From: Planctomycetota bacterium
GTDB taxonomy: Bacteria > Planctomycetota > Planctomycetia > Planctomycetales > Planctomycetaceae
Assembly: GCA_030836185.1 (NCBI GenBank)
Contig: JAURQH010000067.1
Coordinates: 1 to 64,000 of the forward strand
Direction: 5' to 3'
Length of the DNA: 64,000 nt
The notes below the pieces were generated by a model. It did no database searches. It was given only the letters and a program-made list of their open reading frames with translations, and was not told the DNA's origin. The first letter of the stretch is position 1. The number at the start of each line of letters is the position of its first letter. The position numbers and the translations under genes are program-made. Positions 37,127 to 46,849 of the stretch are shown here, one piece after another.

Positions 37127-39352
37127 TCAGGAAACCTCACGCACTTTGATTTTCTGACCCGTTACTTCGATCACTTCGACCAGAGCTCCAGAATCAATCA
37201 TGGTCCCTTGTGAAACCACATCAAGCACCTGACCGGCAATTTTTGCTTTGCCGTAAGGCTTGAGTAGCGTGACCGCTTTGCCTTGTTCTCCCATGAGACC
37301 GGCAAATGCTCCATCTCGATACGAGTCTGGCTTTAACCGGGGGGCTTCGGGATCGTCGTGCGTGTCATGAATGGTCGGCGCGTGAATCATGGAACGCACA
37401 AACGGCAATCGCGGAATGAGGTTCGACATAAAGACCGCGAAGACGATCACCGTCACTCCGGCTCCAAATAAGGTTCCCAACGTCTTCATCACATTGTTCA
37501 CATTGCCGGGGTCGAGTCCGCTGAAGGTTTGACTGGCCATCACCAATGCCGTGATCACCAAACCAGTTCCCGCTATGCCCATCACTCCCAAACCGGGAAT
37601 AACGAAGACTTCAATCATGATGCAGATGATACCGAGTGTGAACAGTATCACCTCCAACCAACCCGCCGCTCCGCTTAAAAAGCGAGACCAGAAGAACAGC
37701 ACAAAACAAAGCGCGGAAAGAACCCCGAAGAATCCCGTAGGTAGATTCAACTCTAAATAGAAGAACCCCATCGCGGCCACGACGAGCAAGAACATCGCCC
37801 CCCGCGTATTGAGAACTCCGATCAGTCGATCATTCCAATTCACTTTCATCTGGAGAACATTGTCGTCTAAGGGAATACCGACTCGTTGTTTGAAATCGTC
37901 ATAAGAATCAACGGGAGACTCCGCGATCAACATGGTGGCGGCACGTTTCCCATCCAGCGTTAAAAACAACCCTTCCTGAGTCCCTTCCACCATCTCCTGT
38001 TTGACCCATTGATTCCCGGGCTGTTCAATCTCATTTTCGGAGGCATACCAAACTCGCCCTGTCTCGGAATCAATCACTCGATAGACGGGTAAATTGCGAT
38101 CAACCATCGACATCAGCAACGCCGGTGGACGGCCTTTTTTTTGCGCGAGGGAATTCACAATCTCGCGTAACATCGACACAATTTTCTCGTCGGCGTGCTG
38201 GAACTGACCACCTTCCCGCATTTCAATCGGACCGATGTCTCCAATGAAAGCATCGGGGTGCAAGTAAATTTCATCACAGCCGAACGCAATCAACCCTCCA
38301 CCGCTAATTGCTTCCTGAGGGACATAGGCAATCGTGCGTATTCCTTCATCTGTCAGGTTTGCCAGTTTTTCGGCCAAATTATGACTTGGTCCCAACATTC
38401 CACCGGGAGAGGTAATCTCTACGACCAGCGTATCGGCCCCCTGCGCAATGGCCCGATCAATCTGTCGTGTCAGATGAAACTCGGTCCCCCAATCAATGGG
38501 GCCTTCCAGTTTGACGAGACGAGCGACCGACTCTTTCCCCTGCTCTTGATTCTCCGGTTCGAGCAAAGCTTCACGCGGTAAGCCATAGCGTGTCTGCACA
38601 CCATTTCGAGAAACTTCCGTTTGTGAGATCAACATCCCGAGTTGCTTCATCCGACGACCCGAGAAACTCCCTTCAGAGCCTGCAGGTTTGACCTCATTCA
38701 CGCTGGGGACCATCATCCCTTCATCCTGCAATTTTCGAATCTCGTCAGAATTCAAAAACCGAACTTCACGAGATTCTTCCGCCCCCTCCCCGACGATGAC
38801 CGTTGCCTGTTGTAAATCGGCAGCCGGGTTCATCATCGCTTCAACAATCGAATCGTTGGCAAGCGGGTTTCGTCCTCGACGAATAAGCTGTCGGACTTGT
38901 TCGCGTTTGTCGGTTGAGACGGATTTGCCTCGACCGATGTTTCCCATCTCGGCATCGGGTGCGATGACAATTTCGTGAGCCGCCAAAGCCAGGATCGCAT
39001 TGTGACCCGTGACGGATTCCGGCAACCAGGCAACAACCGTCACATCGGGAATGTCTTGACCCGTCAAGAAATCAGCCAATCCGTAAACCTGATGAAACTG
39101 GCTGGCTCCATCAGGTATTTGAAGTACCAAGAACATCGGTCGTTGTTCTCGTCGCGCCTGATCCTGAAGTTTCAACGCCCAACGCGAAACCAACGCATAA
39201 TCTTCGCCGTCAATCGGGCTGGTGAGTGTCAGAAACTGACCATCGGGACCGGGAGCCTTCCCCTCTTGTGCAGAGAGTCGACCGACGGCCACGATCATCG
39301 AGACACAAAGGGTCAAACCGAGTAATAATTGTGAATTTTTCGAGCCAGTCAT
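37127..39352 (-). CDS. NfeD-type membrane-bound ClpP-class serine protease
   Basis: A 741-residue membrane protein. After a signal segment (about 1-30) come two ClpP/crotonase-like domains. In the second (about 285-500) TSPGGML and AISGGGLIAFGCDEIYLHPDAFIGDIGP contain the expected nucleophile Ser; in the first (about 35-180) the equivalent stretch ESVTGHNAILALAAHEIVIAPDAEMGNIG has Gly in that place. Four or five transmembrane helices (about 535-665) and a C-terminal OB-fold NfeD domain (GEQGKAVTLLKPYGKAKIAGQVLDVVSQG...VEVIEVTGQKIKVREV) follow. The family cleaves membrane proteins such as stomatins, which are not encoded nearby. Start at 39352 is preferred over 39433 because it puts the signal at the N terminus. 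Confidence 0.88.
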   Translation of the reverse strand: MTGSKNSQLLLGLTLCVSMIVAVGRLSAQEGKAPGPDGQFLTLTSPIDGEDYALVSRWALKLQDQARREQRPMFLVLQIPDGASQFHQVYGLADFLTGQDIPDVTVVAWLPESVTGHNAILALAAHEIVIAPDAEMGNIGRGKSVSTDKREQVRQLIRRGRNPLANDSIVEAMMNPAADLQQATVIVGEGAEESREVRFLNSDEIRKLQDEGMMVPSVNEVKPAGSEGSFSGRRMKQLGMLISQTEVSRNGVQTRYGLPREALLEPENQEQGKESVARLVKLEGPIDWGTEFHLTRQIDRAIAQGADTLVVEITSPGGMLGPSHNLAEKLANLTDEGIRTIAYVPQEAISGGGLIAFGCDEIYLHPDAFIGDIGPIEMREGGQFQHADEKIVSMLREIVNSLAQKKGRPPALLMSMVDRNLPVYRVIDSETGRVWYASENEIEQPGNQWVKQEMVEGTQEGLFLTLDGKRAATMLIAESPVDSYDDFKQRVGIPLDDNVLQMKVNWNDRLIGVLNTRGAMFLLVVAAMGFFYLELNLPTGFFGVLSALCFVLFFWSRFLSGAAGWLEVILFTLGIICIMIEVFVIPGLGVMGIAGTGLVITALVMASQTFSGLDPGNVNNVMKTLGTLFGAGVTVIVFAVFMSNLIPRLPFVRSMIHAPTIHDTHDDPEAPRLKPDSYRDGAFAGLMGEQGKAVTLLKPYGKAKIAGQVLDVVSQGTMIDSGALVEVIEVTGQKIKVREVS

Positions 39353-39715
39353 GTTGAACACCAGACTATTGGAGAAAGAAAGGCAACTGACAAATGAAGT
39401 AAGCCCACAAAGAGGCGAGGATTGTAAGGTCATTTGCTGTGACGCCCATTCTCTGTAACGTAATGGAATTCCCGACGGATCACGACAAAATGTTCGCAGG
39501 AAACATAGGAGTTTGAGGCCGAAAGTGTAGTTATCATCAACGATTATGGAGACACAGCGACATCTTAATCTTTCAATCCTTGCCCCACGAATCGTGGCCC
39601 GTTATCGTAGTAAGTAAGGAAATTCTAACGAGTTTTCGCCTACACACCGCCAATGAAGGTGGTCCCTCCTGAGAGTTACCGAATTCCATAACTTCTATCA
39701 TACCAAGAGAAACCC
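39353..39715. other. Divergent intergenic region, no supported gene
   Basis: Lies between the NfeD-type gene (minus) and the first beta-propeller gene (plus), so both promoters should be here. I see no convincing -35/-10 pair, hairpin or RNA gene. Confidence 0.4.
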
Positions 39716-42247
39716 ATGAACGGACGCCGACTTTTTATGTGGGCATTATTGACCTGCCTGGTCCTGCCTGTGATTGTTTCTGCTCAACCCTGGACGGCCG
39801 ATCCGATGGATTGGCCATTCTGGCGTGGTCCCGAACAGAACGGAATCTCGCGAGAAAAGAATCTTTCCGATTCCATCAATCCCAAGAGCGATTCCCTCAA
39901 GTGGGCGAACTCTGAACTCGGATCACGCTCGACCCCCATTGTTATGAATGGCAAACTTTATGTCATCAAAAACAAAAACCAGGGAACCGAACGGGAAATC
40001 GAAGAAGTCATCTGTGCCGATGCGGAAACCGGAGAAATTCTGTGGGAGAACGAGTTCAACGTCTTCCTGTCGGATGTCCCCAATACACGCGTCGGTTGGT
40101 CATCGGTTTCGGGTGACCCTTCCACCGGCAATGTTTTCGCATTGGGCGTGTGCGGATTATTCCGCTGCATCGATGGTGAAGGAAAAACGCTGTGGGAGCA
40201 TTCACTGTCCGAAGAGTACGGCCTGCTCTCAACCTATGGTGGACGGACCAATTTCCCCATCGTTCACGAAGACATGGTGATCATCAGCGCGATCATCATC
40301 GGTTGGGGAGAGATGGCAAAACCGGCGCATCGGTTCATTGCATTTGATAAGCGCAACGGTCAACCAGTCTGGTTCGAAGGAACAAGACCGCTTCCCTACG
40401 ACACAACGTACAGCACGCCAATCATCACGCGACTCAACGGCCAGACGGCTATGGTTTTTGGATCGGGCGATGGAGGCGTTCATGCTTTTCAGTTGAGAAC
40501 CGGAAAAAAAATCTGGACTTACAATGTCTCGAAGCGAGGCATTAACACGACTCCAGTCATCGCCGACAACGGTGTTGTCGTCTGCGGGCACAGCGAAGAA
40601 AACATCGACTCCACGACGATTGGTGCCTTGTTTGCCCTGAATGGCAACAAGACAGGCGACATTACCCAATCAGGCGAACTCTGGCGCAAACAAGGCTGGA
40701 CAGTCGGAAAAACCGCCCCGCTGATTGTCGATGGCCGCGTCTATTCGGTCGGTGACTACGGTAATTTTCGAGTCAATGACCTCGAAACCGGCCAAGAAAT
40801 CTACTCGATGAAAATCGGCACGCAAGGGCGCAGTAGCCCTTTGTATGCCGACGGGAAAATTTATATCTGTGAAGCTAACGGTCGTGGATTTGTCTTGAAA
40901 CCAACGGCTGATGGCATGGAAGAGTTGGAACGCTTCCGACTTCGTCGAGAAGAAGTTCTGGGATCACCCATCGTTTCTCATGGGAAGATCTATGTTCCCA
41001 CCACTCAAAACATGTACTGTTTTGAAAAACCAAACTCGGAACCGAGTGCCGATCCGAGACCAGAAACTCCTCCCGAAGTCGATGACCGTAAAGAGGGAGC
41101 CGCACAACTTCAATTGGTCCCGGTGGAAGCTCTGCTCAGACCCAATCAAAAGCAACCGTTTGTCGTTCGTCTGTATTCCAAAAACGGACTCTACATCAAA
41201 TCGGTTCCCGCTTCGGAAGTCGAATTCAAGCTGGATGGTCCCGGCACCATCTCACCTGATGGGCGTTTTGTCTCGGATGGTGCAACACCGCACGCCGCCA
41301 CAATTGTCACCGCAACCTATGGTGAACTCACGAATTCAGCCCGTGTTCGTGTCGTTCCCGACCTCCCTTGGAATGTTGACTTCAGTCGTGGGAATGTTCC
41401 CGTAAGCTGGGTGGGAATTCGATATCGCAATGTGCATGTTGATTACGATTTCTTCACCAAGTTGCAGAAAGAGAATGAGGATGCCGCACAGCTTTATCTC
41501 TATCTTCAATCTGGCATGGTCAACAGCGGACAAGACGCCGTTGCTTACGACAATGCCAGCCCACGTCAAACCTTGAGTAGCTTGTATATTTTCCGAGGAA
41601 TTGACGACAAGGTCACGAACATTGACGATGCCAAGAAGTTTCTCAATCCGGGGCTCGATAAGCTCGTGGAAGAAAAGTTCCTCGCAGAGTACGAGTGGAA
41701 AACCGAACCCGGCAAAGGTGTTGTCTTCACCGCAAAACGTGGTGAACGAGAAGATTCCGGCAACATTGTGATGATGAAAATCACCACCATCCCCAAAGGA
41801 ACTCGTAGCCAGGGATGGATGGGACACACCGATTTCGACGACTACACCACTCAAGCAGATGTCTTGGGAGCCACCAAGGATGGCAAAATGCCCGATATCG
41901 GCGTCATCGCACAACGCTATCGCTTGGAAATGCTGGGTGCCAGTCAGGAATTAAAACTTTACTCGTGGATTGCTCACGAAGAAAAGTTCATTAAAAAACC
42001 GTTCGAATGGAAACCGGAAGTCTGGTACACCATCAAACTGTCAGCCAGCCATGCCGAAAAAGATGGTGAATCTGTCGCCACTTTGAAAGGCAAAATCTGG
42101 CCACGTGACGAAGAAGAGCCCAAAGAGTGGACAATTACGTGGGAAGATGCTCCCGCCAACAAAATTGGTTCCCCCGGCCTGTTTGGGAATGCCAAGGATG
42201 CAGAAATTTTCTACGACAACATTGTCGTCACACCAAACGCAAATTAA
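39716..42247 (+). CDS. Secreted PQQ-like beta-propeller protein, large
   Basis: An 843-residue exported protein with signal peptide (MNGRRLFMWALLTCLVLPVIVSA). After PMDWPFWRGPEQNGIS, a WxxxRG/GP opening typical of planctomycete outer-membrane PQQ repeat proteins, six to eight propeller blades follow to about residue 440 (STPIVMNGKLYVIKN, DAETGEILWENEFN, IAFDKRNGQPVWFEG, LRTGKKIWTYNVS, APLIVDGRVYSVGDYG, SPLYADGKIYICEANG). The C-terminal half (about 460-843) has an Ig-like part and a concanavalin-like region ending DAEIFYDNIVVTPNA. PQQ binding itself is not shown. It forms an operon with the next propeller gene 63 bases downstream. Confidence 0.88.
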   Translation: MNGRRLFMWALLTCLVLPVIVSAQPWTADPMDWPFWRGPEQNGISREKNLSDSINPKSDSLKWANSELGSRSTPIVMNGKLYVIKNKNQGTEREIEEVICADAETGEILWENEFNVFLSDVPNTRVGWSSVSGDPSTGNVFALGVCGLFRCIDGEGKTLWEHSLSEEYGLLSTYGGRTNFPIVHEDMVIISAIIIGWGEMAKPAHRFIAFDKRNGQPVWFEGTRPLPYDTTYSTPIITRLNGQTAMVFGSGDGGVHAFQLRTGKKIWTYNVSKRGINTTPVIADNGVVVCGHSEENIDSTTIGALFALNGNKTGDITQSGELWRKQGWTVGKTAPLIVDGRVYSVGDYGNFRVNDLETGQEIYSMKIGTQGRSSPLYADGKIYICEANGRGFVLKPTADGMEELERFRLRREEVLGSPIVSHGKIYVPTTQNMYCFEKPNSEPSADPRPETPPEVDDRKEGAAQLQLVPVEALLRPNQKQPFVVRLYSKNGLYIKSVPASEVEFKLDGPGTISPDGRFVSDGATPHAATIVTATYGELTNSARVRVVPDLPWNVDFSRGNVPVSWVGIRYRNVHVDYDFFTKLQKENEDAAQLYLYLQSGMVNSGQDAVAYDNASPRQTLSSLYIFRGIDDKVTNIDDAKKFLNPGLDKLVEEKFLAEYEWKTEPGKGVVFTAKRGEREDSGNIVMMKITTIPKGTRSQGWMGHTDFDDYTTQADVLGATKDGKMPDIGVIAQRYRLEMLGASQELKLYSWIAHEEKFIKKPFEWKPEVWYTIKLSASHAEKDGESVATLKGKIWPRDEEEPKEWTITWEDAPANKIGSPGLFGNAKDAEIFYDNIVVTPNAN

Positions 42248-42310
42248 CAACAGATCGAACTCAAGATATTAGTTCGACCTCACTATATTCACACAAGAGG
42301 AAGCCACAGG

Positions 42311-44044
42311 ATGAATCGCAAATTTGTTTTTCCATCTGCTTCAATCGCATTGACCTCCATGATCTGCCTTTCGGCAATGATCAACGCGGATGGTCAAGAG
42401 ACTCCCAGCAAGACAGCAACACAGCCAACCGCAGCCAAAGCTGAGTTCAATCCGGTAGAAGCCGCCTTGGCCGATATCGCAAAGATGACGGTCAAAAAAG
42501 CAGACTGGCCTCAATGGGGAGGTTCCAAATACAAAAACAACACTCCTCCCGGCACCAACATCCCAACAGAATGGGACGTCAACGAAGGGACCAACATCAA
42601 ATGGAAAATTGGTATCGGCTCACAGTCTTATGGAAACCCGGTCGTTGCCAACGGCAAAGTCTATCTGGGAACCAATAATGGTGCGGGGCTCGTGAAACGC
42701 TTTCCCAACAATACCGACCTTGGATGCCTGGTCGCGATTGACGAGAAAGATGGCACCTTTGTCTGGCAACACTCAAACCCCAAACTTCCGACAGGACGAG
42801 TTCACGACTGGCCATTACAGGGCATCTGTTGCTCACCTTACGTGGATGGAAATCGGTTGTGGTATGTGACAAGTCGCGGAGAGGTCGCCTGTCTGGATAC
42901 CGAGGGGTTTTTCGATGGCAAAAATAACGGCCCTTATAAAGCAGAACCAAACGAAAATACCGACGAAGCCGATGTCATCTGGCTCTACGATATGATGGGG
43001 GAACTCGGCGTTTCCCAACACAACATGTGCAGTTGCTCGGTCACATGCATGGGTGACATCATGTTCGTGAACACCTCTAACGGCCTCGACGAATCCCACA
43101 TCAATCTCCCCGCCCCCAATGCTCCCAGTTTCATGGCCATGAACCGTGATACAGGAAAAGTTTTGTGGACGGACAAATCTCCCGCAACCAACATTCTGCA
43201 TGGTCAATGGTCTTCTCCGACCTTCGCTGAAATCGGTGGAGTGTCTCAAGTGATCTTTGGTGGTGGAGATGGTTGGATTTATAGCTTTGCTCCCGAAGGT
43301 GACGGAAAAGGGAACAGCAAACTGTTGTGGAAATTCGACTGCAATCCCAAAGAGTCAAAATGGGTTCTGGGAGGAAGTGGAACTCGAAATAACATCATTG
43401 CCACTCCTGTTGTCTACGATAACCTGCTCTATGTCGCGGTCGGCCAAGACCCTGAACACGGAGAAGGGATCGGCAACATGTGGTGTTTGAATCCTGCCGG
43501 TGCGGAAGGCGATGTCAGCCCGACATTAGTGGTTGATCAAGAAGGCAATCCGGTACCGCATCGCAGACTGCAAGCGCTCGACCCAGATGACGGCGAAAAA
43601 GAAATCGCAAACGAAAAAACCATTGTCGTCTGGCACTTCGATTCCATTGATGCCAACAAAGATGGCGAGATCGATTACGAAGAAGAAATGCACCGAGCCT
43701 GCGGAACTGCGACCATCAAAGACGGCTTGTTGTACATTGCCGACTTCAGTGGAATTGTTTACTGCCTCGACGCCAAGGCTGCGGACGAAAACAAACAACC
43801 GACTCTCTATTGGACGTACGATATGTTTTCTCCCGCTTGGGGCTCACCACTGGTTGTCGATGGGAAAGTTTACATCGGAGACGAAGACGGTGACCTCAGT
43901 ATTTTCGAGCACAGCAAGAAAATGAAGCAGATCAATGAAATTTACATGGAAGAGAGCATCAAAAGCACACCCATTGTGGCTAACAATGTCCTCTACATCA
44001 TGACCCTCAACACCCTCTATGCCATCACTCCCGATGGAAAATAG
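42311..44044 (+). CDS. Secreted PQQ-like beta-propeller protein with an EF-hand loop
   Basis: A 577-residue exported protein, signal peptide ending near INADG. Propeller blades include WPQWGGSKYKNNTPPGTNIP, NPVVANGKVYLGTNNG, YVDGNRLWYVTSRGEVACLD, FMAMNRDTGKVLWTDKSP, FGGGDGWIYSFAPEG, TPVVYDNLLYVAVGQDPEHGEG and SPLVVDGKVYIGDEDGDLSIFEH. Residues 447-458 (DANKDGEIDYEE) form a canonical twelve-residue EF-hand calcium loop inside a blade connection. With the upstream gene it makes a conserved planctomycete propeller pair; a dehydrogenase activity is possible but catalytic residues cannot be named. A strong terminator follows. Confidence 0.88.
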   Translation: MNRKFVFPSASIALTSMICLSAMINADGQETPSKTATQPTAAKAEFNPVEAALADIAKMTVKKADWPQWGGSKYKNNTPPGTNIPTEWDVNEGTNIKWKIGIGSQSYGNPVVANGKVYLGTNNGAGLVKRFPNNTDLGCLVAIDEKDGTFVWQHSNPKLPTGRVHDWPLQGICCSPYVDGNRLWYVTSRGEVACLDTEGFFDGKNNGPYKAEPNENTDEADVIWLYDMMGELGVSQHNMCSCSVTCMGDIMFVNTSNGLDESHINLPAPNAPSFMAMNRDTGKVLWTDKSPATNILHGQWSSPTFAEIGGVSQVIFGGGDGWIYSFAPEGDGKGNSKLLWKFDCNPKESKWVLGGSGTRNNIIATPVVYDNLLYVAVGQDPEHGEGIGNMWCLNPAGAEGDVSPTLVVDQEGNPVPHRRLQALDPDDGEKEIANEKTIVVWHFDSIDANKDGEIDYEEEMHRACGTATIKDGLLYIADFSGIVYCLDAKAADENKQPTLYWTYDMFSPAWGSPLVVDGKVYIGDEDGDLSIFEHSKKMKQINEIYMEESIKSTPIVANNVLYIMTLNTLYAITPDGK

Positions 44045-44071
44045 AATTCGTTGATTTCATTCAATCTCCCA

Positions 44072-44101
44072 CGGAGGGCTTCCAAAAAGCCCTCCGTTTT
44101 T
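44072..44101 (+). terminator. Rho-independent terminator after the beta-propeller pair
   Basis: CGGAGGGCTT (44072-44081) and AAGCCCTCCG (44087-44096) form a perfect ten-pair stem with a CCAAA loop, followed by five T. It lies 27 bases after the stop. Confidence 0.95.
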
Positions 44102-44442
44102 GCTGCGCCGGAAGAAACATGCACCACATATCCCTTTTCTCCACAACAGCTTACAGCATCCGGCAATTACTCCCCCCTTCCGACTAGACGCACCCCGATG
44201 TTTGGGTCAAAATGTGAGTCCAGTTGCGGAAGGTTCATTACCAACCTTTTCAAATTGTGTCATTCACCACCAGAGAGACTTTATATCGCGTTCAATTCGC
44301 TGCAACTCAGCACTCTCTCTAAGCACAAGTTGCTAGTTTCTCTTAGCCAAGTGGCCTTCATCTCTTCGATCAAAATTTGAGACTGAGTACGTCCACCACG
44401 ACCGAACCAAGTCCTTTATCAAAAGTCGCAGGTTTCTATTTT
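44102..44442. other. Intergenic region upstream of rpe, no supported gene
   Basis: Open frames here lack any family pattern. The stretch presumably contains the promoter of the rpe operon; I see no clear core promoter or structured RNA. Confidence 0.4.
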
Positions 44443-45156
44443 ATGAGCCGTCTGTCTACCCTCGAAAAACTTTCCACCAGCAGCCCCGTCATCGCCCCAT
44501 CGATGCTCAAGTGCAACTTCAGCCGCCTCTCTGATGAAGTTGCCGCGTTGGACGCAGCCGGATCGAAAGTGCTGCACTGGGATGTGATGGATGGACATTT
44601 TGTGCCAAACTTGTCTTACGGCCCCATGGTTTTCGCTGGCTTACGAGAACAAACCGATCAGATTTTTGATGCCCATTTGATGATTTCAAACCCGCAAGAC
44701 TATCTCGATACTTATCTCGAAGCGGGTTGCGACTGTATCACCATTCATATCGAGGCGGTTCCTGATCCCACAGAACTCCTCACAAAAATTCGATCCACTA
44801 ATCGTGTGGCGGGATTGTCTCTCAATCCTGGAACAAATCTTGAAGCGATTGAGCCATTCCTCTCGCTATGCGATCTTGTCCTCGTGATGAGCGTTGAACC
44901 AGGATTTGGCGGACAGGCTTTCAAACCGGAAGCCGTCCGGCGCATCAGTCGTCTCCGAGAGATTGCCTCTCCAGAAACAATCATTTCGGTTGATGGCGGA
45001 ATCGGGCCTGAAACAATTGGAGATTGCTCAGCAGCAGGAGCCAATCTATTCGTCGCGGGAAGTGCTATTTTTAACACCGACAATTACTCAGAAGCGATTG
45101 CCCAAATGCGATCACTTGCCGAAGATTGTCGGATTTCCGAGTCCTCGCAGGAGTGA
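44443..45156 (+). CDS. rpe: Ribulose-phosphate 3-epimerase
   Basis: A 237-residue TIM-barrel enzyme interconverting ribulose 5-phosphate and xylulose 5-phosphate (pentose phosphate pathway). Family motifs: VIAPSMLKCNFSRL with the active-site Ser, LHWDVMDGHFVPNLSYGP (metal-binding His and Asp), FDAHLMISNPQDYL, VLVMSVEPGFGGQAF and ISVDGGIGPET. The start at 44443 gives the usual length; the frame open to 44377 adds a polar leader. The histidine-phosphatase-like gene follows after 11 bases, so they are cotranscribed. Confidence 0.95.
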   Translation: MSRLSTLEKLSTSSPVIAPSMLKCNFSRLSDEVAALDAAGSKVLHWDVMDGHFVPNLSYGPMVFAGLREQTDQIFDAHLMISNPQDYLDTYLEAGCDCITIHIEAVPDPTELLTKIRSTNRVAGLSLNPGTNLEAIEPFLSLCDLVLVMSVEPGFGGQAFKPEAVRRISRLREIASPETIISVDGGIGPETIGDCSAAGANLFVAGSAIFNTDNYSEAIAQMRSLAEDCRISESSQE

Positions 45157-45167
45157 CCAAGGACCTT

Positions 45168-45767
45168 ATGTTTTCACTGACTTTGATCCGACCAGGATCC
45201 ACAGAATTCGATGAGCAACACCGTATTCAGGGAGCGCTCGATTTACCGCTCTCCTCTGAAGGCGAGCATGAAATCGATGCGGCTATTGAATCGCTTCGAG
45301 AACGCGGAATTAAAACAATTTATACCGCACCCAACGAGCCTGCTCTGTCGACCGCACAACGGATTGGAAAAGCACTTTCGATTCGAGTGAAGGAACTGGA
45401 AGGGCTTTCAAACTGTAACCTGGGTCTCTGGCAAGGCCTGACCATCGAAGAAATCAAACGAAAGTACCCCAAAGTCTACAAACAGTGGAAAGAATCTCCT
45501 GACCGGGTCAAACCGCCTCAAGGCGAAGACAAAGAAGATGCCCTGACACGAGCCATGAAAGCGTTGTCAAAACCTTTCAAGCGTGAAGTCCCATTCGGTG
45601 TCGTCGTTTGCGAACCCTTGGCCACATTTCTCGCCTGTTCGCTCAAACAATGTAAGCATGCATTACCCAATACCTACTGCGAGAAAGAGCGGGCTCCCCT
45701 GATCGAACAACTCGATCTTGAGTCTTCCGATGGAGAATTAAAAGCCATTGTGACAGGTTCCCGTTGA
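45168..45767 (+). CDS. Histidine-phosphatase-like protein lacking catalytic residues
   Basis: A 199-residue protein with the fold pattern of the histidine phosphatase (phosphoglycerate mutase-like) superfamily: LTLIRPGSTEFDEQHRIQGALDLPLSSEGEHEIDAAIESL, IKTIYTAPNEPALSTAQRIGKAL, and LSNCNLGLWQGLTIEEIKRKYPKVYKQW. The nucleophile motif RHG is RPG here (Pro9), and the second catalytic His, expected in a V-x-x-H stretch, is replaced in GVVVCEPLATFLAC. It therefore cannot use the usual phosphohistidine mechanism and may bind rather than cleave phosphate esters. It sits directly after rpe and 63 bases before accD. Confidence 0.8.
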   Translation: MFSLTLIRPGSTEFDEQHRIQGALDLPLSSEGEHEIDAAIESLRERGIKTIYTAPNEPALSTAQRIGKALSIRVKELEGLSNCNLGLWQGLTIEEIKRKYPKVYKQWKESPDRVKPPQGEDKEDALTRAMKALSKPFKREVPFGVVVCEPLATFLACSLKQCKHALPNTYCEKERAPLIEQLDLESSDGELKAIVTGSR

Positions 45768-45830
45768 CGCCAAACCTCAGATGCATCAAAATCTGATCAC
45801 TCACATTCTGAGCAAAAGACTATCACCGGC

Positions 45831-46685
45831 ATGAGTACCGCAAACCAGGCAAAATCCTCAATGGCATCAACTTCTCACTCAGCGAACAAACGCGGCGTTC
45901 CCGAGGGATTATGGATCCGTTGTGACGGTTGTGAGGCAACTGTCTATAAAAAACAGGTCGAACAACATCTGGGAATTTGTCCTGAATGTGGGCATCACTT
46001 CATCATTTCTGCTCAGGAACGTATTCGTCAGTTACTCGACGAAGATAGCTTCGAAGAATGGTTCACTGGCCTTCGTCCTTGTGACCCTCTCGAATTTGTG
46101 GATAAGAAAGCCTACAAAGATCGCCTCGTCGCCGAGCAAAAAAGAACAGGCATGACCGAAGCCTGTGTTGCAGGTCGAGGCTACATGCGTGGCCGTCCAC
46201 TGGTGATTGCCCTCACAGATTCCTCTTTCATCATGGGCAGCATGGGATCGGTTGTCGGTGAAAAATTAACCCGCTCCATCGAACATGCCACCGAACAAAA
46301 ACTTCCGTTGGTCATTGTTTCTGGTTCCGGTGGTGGTGCCCGTATGCATGAAGGAATTTTATCGCTGATGCAGATGGGGAAAGTTTCTGCCGCTTTGGCC
46401 CGTTATCGTGATGCGGGTGGCTTCTTTATCTCGGTCCTCACGAATCCCACGATGGGAGGGGTGGCTGCCAGCTTTGCCTCTCTGGGCGACATCACTCTGG
46501 CAGAACCAAAAGCGTTAATCGGGTTTGCCGGTCCTCGCGTGGTCAAATCAACCATCAAAATTGAACTCCCGGAAGATTTTCAGACCAGCGAGTTTCTTTT
46601 GGAACATGGCTTCGTGGATCGTGTTGTCGGTCGACCAGAATTACGCCTCGAAATTGCTCGTCTGATCGACTACTGCACTGGCTGA
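45831..46685 (+). CDS. accD: Acetyl-CoA carboxylase carboxyltransferase subunit beta
   Basis: A 284-residue subunit of the carboxyltransferase that makes malonyl-CoA for fatty acid synthesis. The N-terminal zinc ribbon uses C31/C34 and C50/C53 ([30 protein letters not shown]). The crotonase-fold core has [60 protein letters not shown] and [32 protein letters not shown]. The partner accA is not in the window. ATG at 45831 is followed by a 20-residue polar leader; slightly later starts are possible. Confidence 0.96.
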   Translation: MSTANQAKSSMASTSHSANKRGVPEGLWIRCDGCEATVYKKQVEQHLGICPECGHHFIISAQERIRQLLDEDSFEEWFTGLRPCDPLEFVDKKAYKDRLVAEQKRTGMTEACVAGRGYMRGRPLVIALTDSSFIMGSMGSVVGEKLTRSIEHATEQKLPLVIVSGSGGGARMHEGILSLMQMGKVSAALARYRDAGGFFISVLTNPTMGGVAASFASLGDITLAEPKALIGFAGPRVVKSTIKIELPEDFQTSEFLLEHGFVDRVVGRPELRLEIARLIDYCTG

Positions 46686-46849
46686 ATCCATAGTTTTCAG
46701 GCCCAGAGCATTCGTCTTCATATTTTGCAGACTGCATATCTTTCAAAATTGGCTGTAGTGACCTACCCAATTCGACGTTATGATGAAGAGTGATATTAGT
46801 CTTCTATTTCCCGACGACTTCAACCGATTCTCGGAGGGTTAAGCGTTCC

